A stretch of DNA of 64,000 nt, taken from assembly GCA_963920575.1 (NCBI GenBank), contig OY986964.1:18169987-18233986 (forward strand), written 5' to 3'. How positions within the stretch are numbered: position 1 is the stretch's first letter; each line of letters opens with the position of its first letter. This document shows, one piece after another, positions 1 to 10,725 of the stretch. Both the position numbers and the translations under genes were made by a program. The notes below the pieces were generated by a model. The model saw only the letters and a list, made by a program, of their open reading frames with translations. It did not search any database and was not told the origin of the DNA. This DNA is from Narthecium ossifragum. Taxonomy: Eukaryota; Streptophyta; Magnoliopsida; Dioscoreales; Nartheciaceae.

Positions 1-1865
1 CAAACAATGCATGAACCTACACAAGCAACTAACCTAGATATCACTATATGCCATAACAACATTAGAATTCAACAGTTAAGCTACAGTATAAAGAATCCAA
101 CCATATTCTTAAACAATAATCGACAACGCCATAATACAATAGCATTGAGTACACTCCGGCACTTGACAGGTTAAGGTTCCACAGTTACTCCGTAGATAAC
201 TGATCCATAAGCAATCAACGAGCAATAGAGCAAATTTCGGCATTACAACGGCGTCCACAGCCGTCAATCGAAATTGCTACAACGGGGATACAACCCCGGC
301 CAACCACACACAACAAAAAATACATCATTCATTTTACACTATTGCCCCCAGCGCTCGTCGACAATCAGTTGGGCTATATTAAAGCAGTAAAGCTATTCTA
401 AGCACGCAGGGCACACCTTCGGCCCACTTATTTTTCACATTCCCGAGGGGCATGATTCCTAGGGGCATGACTCCCTCGATTAACAACAAGGAAGTAAAGG
501 ACACACCATCAACCCATTTATACTAAACAAGCAAGGGAAGCTTATAAAGCAACCACAAACTATACATACATATATATGTATGTATGGCATGCTTATCGGG
601 AAACCGCTTTAATCCACTAAACGTTGGAAAATCGATCCAAAGCCCAAACCACGGTATAATCCAAAGATAAATCCATCAAAATCCCGATTAAAATATCATA
701 TTACTCACTAACTATCATCGGGAAAGCCACGCAAGATTATCAGGTTGAAAGAGAATCAAGAATGACGAAATCAGATCAAAATATGTTAGCAGCAAACAAG
801 AGATCGATCGATCTTCTCTTTGAAGCCAACCATCATCAAACAAGTTATCAATCTTCATGTCCACGAGGGGTCTTCTGTCTGAAACAAAAGAGATCGATCT
901 TCTTATCCATGAAGATTGATCTTCCCAAAGTGGGTGTTCTGTCTGGAACGAGAGAGATCGATCTTCTCAACCAAGAAGATCGATCTTCCCAAAACGGGAT
1001 TCTGTCTAGAATAAATGAGATCGATCTCCTTCAGAAGAGACAGAATGTTGACTCACGAATAATTGATCTTCTTTTCAAGAAGATCGTGAAGGTCTAAGAG
1101 GGGGTTGGTCTTAGGCCTTATAAAAGAAAAATAATTATAGAAACTTAGAGAGGAGGAGTCCAATAACCTCTATGCTTGTAAATGAAATGAATAATAAATA
1201 AATCAAGTAAATAGAAGGATGAGATGATAGTTGAGAGAGATTGCACCAGATTTTTATAGTGGTTCGGCAAACCTTGCCTACGTCCCCTTCACTCAATGGC
1301 CTCCTTCAGGTTCCACTACATGCATGACCTCTTACAAGTTGTCCACCAAGCCTTCGGGTGCTTGGCAACCTATCCATCAAGCTTACGGGTGCTTGACAAC
1401 CTTACAATCTCTCCAAGCTCTCTTTTGGATATCTCTCACGAAGTCTACTTCACAACTTGAAGTAGTTTTACTAAGATTAACGCTCTGAAAAGTAGACTAA
1501 AGCTTGTTACAATGTGTACTAATATCTCCCTTAGCCTTAGGCCATTCACATCAGCTTCCCTATCCATCTTCCCTAAAATACTCCAATATATATTACTTCC
1601 CTACTTTACAGCTTCCCTATTTACAACATCCCACATCAGCTTCCCTAAACCATTCCCTATATCATTAAAATACTCATTCCCTCATCTTTCTTTTCATATT
1701 CTCTTCTTTATTTATTATTTGACAGACATATAATTTTAGAATTTGTATTATATTACAAATTAAAACTTTGATAATATTATATATTAAAATATAATATAGA
1801 ATAAATAATATATAATTTAATCTCAATAGTTCTATTAATTAAATACTTGAAATCCATTCATCAAA

Positions 1866-2012
1866 TTCTATCGGCCATATTTTGAACAGCTATATCGTCA
1901 ACGGTCATATTTTAACGGATATATTCTAATAGTTGTATTTCCAACGGCTATATTTCAATCAATTCTCCAACGGTCGTATTCGAACAACTATATCTCCAAC
2001 GATTATATTTCT
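1866..2012. repeat. Degenerate AACGG-TATATTT tandem repeat
   Basis: Five or six irregular copies of a unit like caacggctatattt occur in an AT-rich stretch of the Harbinger-like element. No coding potential is seen. The AT-rich stretch 1740-1850 just before it shows nothing else. Confidence 0.6.
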
Positions 2013-2133
2013 AACTGTCATTTTTTTTAAATAGCTGTCCATCCATAATAGTGGGTAATTAAATTCATATGTTAGCAACTCCAATTAATTAATTTATATC
2101 ATAAGAAGCTAGGCTAACATATGGGTAATTAAA

Positions 2134-2541
2134 TTATAAGACGTACCAACTCTTCTTGAAAATTTTATCCTGGTTCATGAGACTCAAGGAAGCCATGGAG
2201 ACCCCGTCCTCGTTCTTAGTGAGGTACTTCACCACGGGCGCGGCCCCATACCGCCTGAAGGTCTTGCCATCGGCGTCGGCCGAGACGTCGCAGCTGAGCA
2301 CGTTGTTGCTGGCGAGCAGCCGGAGGATGCGGTCCACCATGGACACAGCCAAGGGGTTCTCGGTGGGCAATTGAGCCACGACCTCCTGTGGGGTCAATTG
2401 CTTCCCGGGGCCGGTGGAGGCTATGATCTCCAAGAGGTCGAGCTCGATGGCCGCCATCAGAGTCATGGGCAGGACTGACATGCTCGTCAGCTGCATGGCG
2501 TACATGCACGCCTCCTCGTCTCTGTCCGCCGCCGGCGTCAC
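2134..2541 (-). pseudogene. COMT: Caffeic acid O-methyltransferase exon 1 fragment
   Basis: The minus-strand translation contains [53 protein letters not shown] and LMNQDK..SWY. These are hallmarks of the N-terminal dimerisation domain of plant COMT, which methylates caffeic acid and 5-hydroxyconiferaldehyde in monolignol synthesis. Only about 135 of roughly 360 residues are present. The SAM-binding and catalytic C-terminal domain is absent. The frame opens at a GTG and has no ATG; upstream in frame it meets a TAG. It ends just after SWY at tggtacgtcttat, where plant COMT genes have their first intron, so the GT may be the original splice donor. Being GC-rich in an AT-rich element, it looks like captured genomic DNA. 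Not expected to be functional. Confidence 0.85.
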
Positions 2542-2575
2542 CGTCTCGTCCTTAAATGACCGTTGAGACTATTAT

Positions 2576-2646
2576 GGAGGAGGACGGTCGCCGGTGGTAG
2601 AGGAGGACGGCCGCCGGTGAAGAGGAGGACGGTCGCCGGTGAAGAG
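2576..2646. repeat. GC-rich tandem repeat upstream of the COMT fragment
   Basis: Three copies of a roughly 22-30 bp unit built on gaggaggacggtcgccggtg lie directly upstream of the captured exon on its coding strand. It may derive from the donor 5' region or be a local expansion. Confidence 0.65.
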
Positions 2647-3044
2647 CAGCAGATCGGCTTCGTCGGTGCTCTCGATGGTCAGCTGCGAGATAGAGAGAGA
2701 GAGAGGCAAAAGAGAGGGTGAAATAAATATATAAGTTAGAGTTTTTAAATGTAAAATAATGGATAGGGAGTGCTACAGTGCTCCCCCACATGTAGGGGAG
2801 CACTGTTCATCTCCTCTGTTATAGGGTGGCCATAGGGTATCTGATGCAGCCATGTTTTCATCAGCCACCCTAAATTTGCCACCCTAAAATAGGGTAGGGA
2901 GCCATATAGGGTGGCTGATGTGGGTGCTCTTACACCAAGTTTGATGCATCTTCCCATATATATTTGAGTTTTAGGGCTCAAAAAGTAGTTTCCAACGGCT
3001 ATTTTGCATTTCTGCCACGGCTCTTTAACGGCTAGTTTCCTGAC

Positions 3045-3355
3045 TAGCGGTCGATCGTCGTATCGTCCGCCACATCGTCCATCGGGTTCTTCTTGAGCTG
3101 CGATCGATCCACCTATCGACCTTCAAGCTTCACGGTCGACCGTCACATCGACCGTGAGCCTCTGTTGTGAAAATTGCTTCTCAAGGTTGATGCCTCGTTC
3201 GACCGTCGCTTCAACACAACAAGTTACATATGCCACGACCAACCGTTCCATCGACCGCCACATCGACCGTCGCAACTTTATCCTCTGCGGTCGATCCGTC
3301 CATCGACCGCCAGACTCCATGGTCGATCCGTGCATCAACCGCCGCATCGACCGCG
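3045..3355. repeat. GGTCGACC palindrome array in C-solo
   Basis: About a dozen ggtcgaccg or atcgaccgt half and full palindromes occur in the U3 part of the copia LTR. Included is cacggtcgaccgtcacatcg followed by accgtgagcctctgttgtga (3131-3170), a block that recurs in Ty3 element E1 near 11225 and in G near 42490. Confidence 0.85.
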
Positions 3356-4680
3356 AGTACAAAATCATATTAATATTAAACTTAATGATTTCCAAATTAA
3401 GGGATATAAATATTTAACCAATGTTTTATCATCAAACATATATTGACATCATCAAAACAATATTAGGACTAACAGATCGATCCTTCATAGTTGGCAGCCT
3501 ACTTGGCAACAAGAAGATCGATCTTTATACCTATGAAGATCAATCCTTCTTCCTGCCGACAACACTTATGAATAGTGCTGGGAATCCAATTTCTTGGATT
3601 CGAACTATCAGAACTCAATGGATTAAAATGAAACTTGGAGGGGATGTTCAATTGGGTGTGGGAAATCTAACGAAACCAAGAAATCAAACTTTAGATGATC
3701 AAATCCTTAGATTTTAGACAAATTGCATAAAAGTCGACAAACCGATGAAAACTCAATTACATGGATTTGATCTATCAAACGACAATGAAATCCATTCAAT
3801 TAGGGAAGGCAGATTTTATGGTGGAAAATCCATTCATGCAATAAAATCCAAATTCTAATAACTAAATATCAGATCTGAACCGATCTAATTCAGAAACAGA
3901 TAAAACGACGGAAAACGTTCGAAGACATACGAAAGCTGTTCAATAGCAATATGCAACACATGCATATGTCCAAATGAAACATTCATAACACCAGTTCGAC
4001 AGTTTATGCATGCATTTGTTGTGGCCAAAAAGGGGCGTCCTAAGATAATAGGGACAATCTTTTTGCAGTGAACAACATGCTCCATATCCAAAACAACAAA
4101 GTGAACAAGAAAGAAGATATTGTCCACCTTAACTAAAACATCCTCTAAGATACCTCTAGGAGTCTTAATAGATCTATCAGCTAATTATAGAATTACTGGT
4201 ATCTCTTTCAGCTCTCCCATACCAAATTCCTTATAAAGCTAATAGGGCATAAGGTTTACACTAGCACCTAAATCAAGAAGGGCACCATCTATACGATTGT
4301 CTCATATACAACAAGGTATGGCGGGGGTACCAGGATCTTTTAGTTTGGGCGGTGTATCATGTTTCAGAATTTAACTAACATGCTCAATGAGAAAAATCTT
4401 TTTGGATACTTTGGATTTGGCTTGGCGTTTATGAGTACACAGATCCTTAAGAAATTTAGCATAAGATGGGATATGGTGGATAACATCAAGCAAAGGTATG
4501 TTTATATTGACTTGGTTAAAGGTCTCAAGGATTTCTTCGACGGTCTTTCGAGATTTCAAGGTTGAAGAAGGGTCCTATAGGACTGTTAGAAAAGGCACTT
4601 TTGGAACATATTTAGCTAGGCCAGGCTATCTTGAATCAGTTAGATCATAATCAGGTGGAAGAAGAGGGTCATCTTGGGAT

Positions 4681-4742
4681 GGCCGATCGATCGTCAGATC
4701 GGGCGATCGATCATCGGATTGGGCGATCGATCGTCCGAACTT
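4681..4742. repeat. GATCGATC palindrome array inside the D coding linker
   Basis: Three gatcgatc palindromes (ccgatcgatcgtc, gcgatcgatcatc, gcgatcgatcgtcc) at about 20-bp spacing sit in the linker between gag and protease of D, not in an LTR. The minus-strand frame stays open through them, giving R/S/I/D-rich residues absent from the same linker in E1 and E2. Confidence 0.85.
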
Positions 4743-6282
4743 ATAGGTTCACCAATTTTATTATCTACGGTTTTGCCACTTCTAAGAGTCACAACAGCTT
4801 TTGCACTTTCAAAGTTTTGACTTTCTACATAGTGCTGACCTCTAAGGTTGATCACAGGTTGACTTGGTAGGTGACCTTCCTCTCTCTTGGCTACCGTGTT
4901 AACTAGTTGCCCAACTTGAGTCTCAAGTTTACCAATGGATTGTGTATTAGAATTACACTGGTTCTCTATCCGAGAAACATTATTCTGAATTTAAAAAATA
5001 TCACTTTTTTGGTCACTTCTCATTCCACTCAAATTTTCATTTATGGCTGAAATGATGGAACTCAAAGTGGGTTCAGAGGTGGTTTGGGACGGAGGGGCTG
5101 AAGTTGGTTGTGGAAGGTACCCAGGATTTGGATTTGCAGAAGTTTTAGGTGGGTACATGTAAACAGAAAAATTAACTGTATCATTTTGTCCTTGAAAGTT
5201 ATTTGACTGTTATGGCTTTCAACTAAAATTAGGATGATTTCTCCAAACTGGATTATAGGTATTAGAATAAGGGTTATTCTGAGGTTTGGAAAAACCATAA
5301 GTTGCATTAGCTTGTTCCTGAACAAAGTCAGGGAAATTGGAAGCCAAGTGACAATTAGTGATATGATGATCAGAGATAAGACAAAGGGCACAGGTCTCAG
5401 AAGAAGTGTGAGAGAATTGTTGAGTAAGAATTTGACTTGTTTTCAACTGATTTAAATCTTTAGTTAGGAGAGCTACTTGTGCGGAGAGGCTTTGGACTTC
5501 AGAAATTTCATGAATTCCCCGAGAATTACGAACAATGGTAGACTGACTCCTAGAAACCGAGGTATTGTGTTGTGAATTTTCAGCAATGTTGTCATACATT
5601 TCCCAAAGAACAGTCCATGGCTTAATAAGAACAACACCCCCGCAGCAGGCTTCAACCATTGTCCTATAACGATCATTAAGATCATTATAAAATGAATAGG
5701 CTAACTGCCACTCAGGTACCTCATGATGGGGACACTCTCTAAGAAGATTCTTAAATCTTTCCCAACCTTCATGAAACATCGCATCTTCATTTTGCTTAAA
5801 CGAGATAATAATTGAACGATAGTTTTGACCTTTAATGATAGGGAAATATTTTTTAAGGAAGGCATCCTGAAGTTGATCTCATGTTGAAATCGAATTTGGA
5901 GCTAAGGTTTGAAGCCAATGTTTACCCTTGTCTTTTAAAGAAAAAGGGAAAAGTTGAGTCTAAAGGCATCATCATTAAAATACTGAAGTTTGAACATGGA
6001 AAGGATTTCAAGGAAGCTAGCAATGTGTCCATATCGATAGGGGTGAGTATTCGGTAAATACCGAAAGTTTTTCGGTACATCAAATTAAAAACCGAACCGA
6101 ACCAAATTTGTGCATAAAATTGAACCGAACCGAACTGAATTAATTCGGTACACTAATTTTAAAACCGAACTGAACCGAATTCATGCAAAAACCGAACCGA
6201 ACCGAAAAAACCGAAATAATTTGTAGTTTTAATTGTTCGGTTCGGTTCGGTTCTAAAAGTTTGGTTAGGTTTTTCTCACCCC

Positions 6283-7299
6283 TGTTAGCCCTAATATTGT
6301 TTCGATGATGTCAATATATAATTGATGATAAAATAATGGTTTAATATTAATATCCCTTAAATTGGAAAGTATTAAAATCATATTTAATGTGTTTTTGTAC
6401 TGACGGTCGATGCTACGGACGATGGATGGATCGACCGTGGGGAATGGCAGTTGATGGAAGGATGGACCGCGGAAACTATACATGGGAAAATAGGCGACAT
6501 TCGATGTGACGGTCGATGGACCGATCGACCGTGGGATATGTGACCAAGTCTTGAAGGTGTGACGGTCGATCGAGGTATTGACCCTGAGAAGCAATTTCCA
6601 CAACAGAGCCTGACGGACGATGTCACGGACGATGGGACGGTCGACCGTGAGGCTTGACGGACGATGTGTGGATCGATCATGGCTCAAGAAGAACCTGACG
6701 GACGATGTCATGGACGATGCGACGGTCAACCGCCAGCCCAGAAAAGAGCCGTTGCAGGAGAAAGAAATAGCCGTTGGGAGGCTATTTGGAGGGGTTTGAA
6801 GCTCAGCTATAAAAGAGAAAGGGCAGCAAACTTGCCAAGGACTTAGGGGGGGCTAAGGGATTATTGTAATCATATTCTAGCAAGTTTCTATCTCTTATTA
6901 ATGAGCTTAACCTTTGTAAAATTACTTCAAGTGTGAAGTAGACTTTGAGAGAAATATCCTAGAGAGATATTAGAGAGATTATAAGGTTGCCAAACACCCG
7001 TAAGCTTGGTGGATAGGTTGCCAAGCAGCCGGAAGCTTGGTGGACAGCTTGTAAAAGGTCTTGCAAGTAGTGGAATCTCAAGGAGATCCTTGAGTGAAGT
7101 GGACGTAGGCAAGGTTGGCTGAACCACTATAAAAATTCTGGTGCAATCTCTCTATCTCTCATCTCATGTCTGTTGTTTAAATATAATATATGCTCTTATC
7201 ATTTGCAAGCATATGATTTAATTAGACTCCTCCTATTTCGATTTCGTTAATTGATTTTATCGTATAAAGTCTAAGATAAACCCCCCTCTTAGAGCTTCA
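6283..7299 (+). repeat. 5' LTR of the gag-only copia element
   Basis: Begins TGTTAGCCCTAATATTG and ends TTAGAGCTTCA. U3 holds a palindrome array at about 6400-6735 (acggtcgat, acggacgatg, ggtcgaccg units). A TATA box, TATAAAAG, lies at 6808-6815, about 70 bp downstream of the array, so transcription probably starts near 6840. Confidence 0.92.
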
Positions 7300-7301
7300 A
7301 T

Positions 7302-7312
7302 TGGTATCAGAG
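7302..7312 (+). other. Primer-binding site, tRNA-iMet
   Basis: TGGTATCAGAG, two bases after the LTR end, is complementary to the 3' end of plant initiator tRNA-Met, the usual primer for copia elements. Confidence 0.9.
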
Positions 7313-7363
7313 TTAGGTCTATAATTTTGTGGTGTAACAACCCTTAGGGGATCCTAAATCAAC

Positions 7364-8313
7364 ATGAAAATCATAGAGGGACAATCTACCAATATGCCAC
7401 CCTACTTTAATGGAATAAATTACACCTATTGGAAAACCAAAATGGAAATTTTCATTCAATCCATGGACGATAATAGAAGGTGGAGATTCTATCCCTTTAA
7501 AAATCATTGAGGGAAAAGAAGTTCTAAAAGCTAAGAATGAATATACTCATGCTGATTTTAGGAAACTTCAAGTAAATGCCAAGGCTAAAAACTTTCTATT
7601 TTGTGCCCTTAGCCCTGATGAATTCAATAGAATTTCTGCATGTAAAACGGCTAAAGAGATATGGAAAAAACTTGAAGTCACCTATGAGGGAACAAGCAGA
7701 GTTAAGGAGTCTAAGATTAGCATGCTTGTTAATGATTATGAGCTATTCTCTATTAAGGATGATGAGAATATAAATGAAATGTTTACTCGCTTTACCGATA
7801 TTATAAATATTCTTGATTTTCTTGGTAAAATCTATTCTAATGATGAGATGGTAAGAAAGATCCTTAGGTGTCTACCTAAGACATGGGATCCAAAGGTGAC
7901 AGCAATTGAAGAAGCTAAAGATTTAACTAAGCTGTCCTTTGATGAGCTAATGGGTTCTCTCATGACATATGAGATGAACATGGAGAGGAGCAATGATGGA
8001 GAAAGAAAGAAAAAGAAAACCATTGCTTTCAAGTCAACATACAAGGATTCATCTGACTCAAGCGATGAAGATGATGATGAGGAGATGCAAAAGATCATAA
8101 GAAGAATCCAACGAATCATCAAGAATCAAGGAAAGAAAAACCCCAAAGGTGAAAAAGGAAACTCCTCTTCTTACTTAAATAAAATTACTTGTTATGAGTG
8201 TAGGAAGCCCGGACATTACATGTCGGATTTTCCAAAGCTCAAGAAATATTCAAAGAAGAAGAAGAAGGCCAAGGAAGAAAGTGATTCGAGCTCCACCTCT
8301 GAAGAAGAAGAAG

Positions 8314-8345
<32 letters not shown>

Positions 8346-8435
8346 GAAGAAACTGCAAATCTTTGTTTAACTGTATTCGGAGTAAAAGAAAATAAAATTG
8401 ACAAGTGGAGGCGCAAGGTATTTAAAGGAGGATAA
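7364..8435 (+). pseudogene. gag: Copia Gag with broken zinc knuckle
   Basis: ATG 7364 opens MKIIEGQSTNMPPYFNGINY, the usual start of copia Gag. One frameshift near 7470-7480 (MDD, then IIEGGDSIPLKIIEG in the next frame) breaks it. The frame then stays open to 8435 through KTAKEIWKKLEVTYEGT and the UBN2-type core (LTKLSFDELMGSLMTYEMNM). The zinc knuckle is CYECRKPGHYMSDF, where the last cysteine of CX2CX4HX4C is replaced by phenylalanine. A (GAA)n microsatellite at 8300-8345 encodes a long glutamate run. The protein ends at WRRKVFKGG with no fusion to protease. The mutated knuckle suggests impaired RNA packaging. Confidence 0.85.
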
Positions 8436-9089
8436 CAATTTGGGTTAAAAGGTAATGGAGGTATGTCTTAATTTTCGATATATGTCTCCTCCATTACATC
8501 TTCTTATTCCATTTCATGTTTAAAAATGGTTTATGAAAGTTTTTTGTTTTTTAGTGAAGAATTGATTACTTTTTACAAATGACAGTTTTTATTATAAATC
8601 TTCATTTGGTATCCTATTTTGAGATGATTTTAAACATTCAATGTTGATTTTAAAACTTTCTATTGGTTCTCTTAAGAATTTTTTTTTTAACTTGATTCTT
8701 CCTCTACCAGTTCTATTTGACGATGTCAAAGAGGAAAAAATATTGTGATATCAGTTTTTGAAAGCTATTAAAACCTTATATTCTACATACTTGAAATCTT
8801 TTGATGTTTAAAGGATTTACTGGAGATTCCATGAGAATATAATTCATGCTCAAATATCATGTCTCATCTTTCTATACAAAGAGGTACATAGGTCATATTT
8901 TGCACTTTCATATCTTTTGACCTATAATCAAGCATGATATATATATTTAGTGACATTTGACTTGCATGCCTCAGTAAAATTCACTTTAGAATATTTTTTT
9001 TTGAGGTAAATGGATGCACAAATTAAGAGGGAGCCTTCAAGGTTTTATCATCACAATTTAAAGGCTGCCATCATCAAAAAGACGGAGAT
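8436..9089 (+). other. Non-coding 3' part of the copia element
   Basis: AT-rich, with no open frame and no recognisable pol remnant. A purine-rich attaagagggagcc near 9025 and aaaaagacggagat directly before the 3' LTR (9076-9089) are candidate polypurine tracts. Confidence 0.7.
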
Positions 9090-10107
9090 TGTTAGCCCTA
9101 ATATTGTTTTGATGATGTCAATATATAATTGATGATAAAACAATTGTTTAATATTAATATCCCTTAAATTGGAAAGCATTAAAATCATATTTAATGTGTT
9201 TTTGTACTGACGGTCGATGCTACGGACGATGCATGGATCGAACCATAGGGAATGGCGATTGATGGAAGGATCGACCGCGGAAGCTATACATGGGAAAATA
9301 GGTGACGGTCAATGGACCGATCGACCGTGGAATATGTGACCAAGTCTTGAAGGTGCGACGGTCGATCGAGGTATCGACCTTGAGAAGCAGTTTTCACAAC
9401 AGAGCCAGACGGACGATGTCACGGTCGATGGGACGGTCGACCGTGAGGCTTGACAGACGATGTGTGGATCGACCGTGGCTCAAGAAGAACCTGGAGGACG
9501 ATGTTACGGACAATGTGACGGTTGGCCGCCAGCCCAGAAAAGAGCCGTTAAAGAGCCGTTGCAGGAGAAAGAAATAGCCATTGGGAGGCTATTTGGAGGG
9601 GTTTGAAGCTCAGCTATAAAAGGGAAAGGGCAGCAAACTTGCCAAGGACTTAGGGGGAGCTAAGGGATTATTGTAATCATATTCTAGCAAGTTTCTATCT
9701 CTTATTAGTGAGCTAAACCTTTGTAAAACTACTTCAAGTGTGAAGTAGACTTTGAGAGAAATATACTAGAGAGATATTATAGAGATTGTAAGGTTGCCAA
9801 GCACCCGTAAGCTTGGTGGATATGTTGCCAAGCACCCGAAAGCTTTGTAGACAGCATGTAAGAGGTCTTGCAAGTAGTGGAACCTCAAGGAGATCCTTGA
9901 GTGAAGTGAACGTAGGCATGGTTGGCCGAACCACTATAAAAATTCTGGTGCAATCTCTCTATCTCTCATCTCATATCCGTTGTTTAAATATAATATCTGC
10001 TCTTATCATTTGCAAGCATATGATTTAATTAGACTACTCCTATTTCGATTTCCTTAATTGATTTTATCGTATAAAGCCTAAGATAAACCCCTGCTCTTAG
10101 AGCTTCA
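9090..10107 (+). repeat. 3' LTR of the gag-only copia element
   Basis: A near-identical copy of the 5' LTR, with its palindrome array at about 9205-9530 and TATAAAAG at 9615-9622. It is followed by the target duplication acccc. Confidence 0.92.
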
Positions 10108-10395
10108 ACCCCTACATATGGATCCTCGTTCTCACGCCCATAGAAAGAAGATAGACCTTTAATCCAGTTAGGCTTAATCTCATAATGTGTAGCATTAATA
10201 GCAGGTGGGTTGATACAAGAAGCATATGTGTAAGGCCCAGTCAGGAAGTGATTCATAATTGGGACTACTCTATCATTGTTATTATTACCACCCCTATCCA
10301 TATTAGCATTAAGGTCAATGACAGGTCCCTTGTTTTCAGCCATTAAAGATTGCAAGTTACTTAAGACTTCCTGGTAATTGATAGCCCTTGAAAAG

Positions 10396-10725
10396 TGTCG
10401 CGACTTAACAAGTCTACTCAAAATTACAAATTTATAATCAAACTACTAACTAACTACTTTAGGGGTAGCAGTGAGTCCGAGTCGATCCATAGGGAAATAG
10501 GCTTGACTTGAGATGCTATGTATAGTCTCTTGCTAATGAGTTAAGGAAAAGTTTGGAAATGAACTAAACTAGCTTGAAACTAAAGGATTTATAGATGCAA
10601 GAAAAGGGACCAGGAATTCTTAATCCGTAACACGGGTTCTACCAGGTCTTTCTAAGATTAGGGCACACTAATTACATTGAATGACTTTCCTAATGATTGA
10701 TAGGTGAATGACTAGTTCTTCCTAT
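10396..10725 (-). repeat. D 5' LTR, part next to gag
   Basis: Inverted 3' third of the D LTR (starts tgtcgcgac on the plus strand). It contains the complement of ggatcgactcggactcactg, a U5-like signature similar to gggatcgactcgtactcgc in I. It is cut by E1 at cctat (10721-10725) and continues at 38423. Confidence 0.7.

Larger units (their letters stand above)
1540..2929. mobile_element. PIF/Harbinger-like element carrying a captured gene fragment
   Basis: The element lies inside C-solo and is flanked by 3-bp duplications TTA (1537-1539 and 2930-2932), the size and sequence typical of PIF/Harbinger insertions. Its ends are imperfect inverted repeats: left GGCCATTCACATCAGC, right end read inverted GAGCACCCACATCAGC. 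The subterminal zones also share ccctat and ccctaaaat motifs in inverted orientation. No transposase is present. The interior holds an AT-rich zone (1740-2130), a GC-rich O-methyltransferase exon (2134-2541, minus) and a GC-rich tandem repeat (2576-2646). It is therefore a non-autonomous Pack-type element. The superfamily rests on TSD and TIR only. Confidence 0.75.
1087..3474 (-). mobile_element. C-solo: solo LTR of a copia family
   Basis: This is the reverse complement of the LTRs of the copia element at 6283-10107. It runs from tgaaggtctaag (inverted LTR 3' end) to aatattaggactaaca (inverted LTR 5' end, TGTTAGYCCTAATATT). Perfect 5-bp target-site duplications gatcg lie at 1082-1086 and 3475-3479. 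No internal domain is present, so this is a solo LTR left by recombination between two LTRs. Removing the nested Harbinger-like element (1540-2929) leaves about 995 bp, close to the 1017 bp of the intact copies. Confidence 0.9.
1..3884 (-). mobile_element. B2: partial long LTR of the A/B superfamily
   Basis: The two outer parts (1-1086 and 3480-3884) form one LTR fragment once the copia solo LTR at 1087-3474 is removed. The block at about 385-490 (cttcggcccactta, then gggcatgactccctcg) matches, in reverse complement, solo LTR A1 near 14470-14610. The phrase aatccaatttcttggatt at 3588-3605 recurs in B1 near 45545. Both ends of this LTR are missing: the window edge cuts it on the left, and on the right it gives way to element D near 3885 without a recognisable LTR end, so that junction is probably a deletion. 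It carries gatcgatc motifs at 800-1086 and 3475-3545. No gene is visible in it; the open frame at 762-1097 is a product of the GATCGATC repeats. Confidence 0.6.
6283..10107 (+). mobile_element. Gag-only copia LTR retrotransposon (TR-GAG-like)
   Basis: A complete 3825-bp element with two LTRs (1017 and 1018 bp), TG...CA ends and perfect acccc target duplications (6278-6282, 10108-10112). An initiator-methionine primer site follows the 5' LTR. The interior of only 1.8 kb carries gag and then 654 bp without coding potential. There is no protease, integrase, reverse transcriptase or RNase H. This matches the non-autonomous TR-GAG architecture known from plants; an autonomous partner would have to supply Pol. 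It inserted into the hAT MITE. Confidence 0.9.
6038..10114. mobile_element. hAT-type MITE split by a copia element
   Basis: Perfect 10-bp terminal inverted repeats TAGGGGTGAG (6038-6047) and CTCACCCCTA (ending at 10114) flank a core rich in ccgaaccgaacc and its complement. The 8-bp target duplication is catatcga (6030-6037) and catatgga (10115-10122), 7 of 8 matching. Without the copia insertion (6283-10107) it is about 247 bp. TIR, 8-bp TSD and size fit hAT MITEs. It inserted in D gag at a GGATCCATATGG site, and removing it rejoins the gag reading frame. Confidence 0.85.
3885..10343 (-). pseudogene. gag-pro: D gag-protease, interrupted and truncated
   Basis: Starting at ATG 10343 (MAENKGPVIDLN), the frame reads through KPNWIKGLSSFYGRENEDPY, is broken by the hAT MITE and copia insertion (6038-10114), and resumes with GHIASFLEIL at 6037. 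The retrotransposon capsid region (HEGWERFKNLLRECPHHEVP, then FYNDLNDRYR) and a zinc knuckle CALCLISDHHITNC (CX2CX4HX4C) lie at 5779-5219. NIPLLDVIHHIPSYAKFLK precedes the protease and IPIILGRPFLATTNACIN is near its end (4127-3885). Stops and frameshifts break it; PNFS-stop near 5219 is W to stop by comparison with E1. It is related to, but diverged from, E1/E2 and I. It ends before reverse transcriptase. Confidence 0.8.

Noticed and set aside
2134..2541. A functional COMT gene
   Set aside because: No ATG, no C-terminal catalytic domain, and it lies within a transposon.
6060..6260. Telomere-like or satellite repeat (ccgaacc units)
   Set aside because: It is the body of a MITE with 10-bp inverted ends and an 8-bp duplication.
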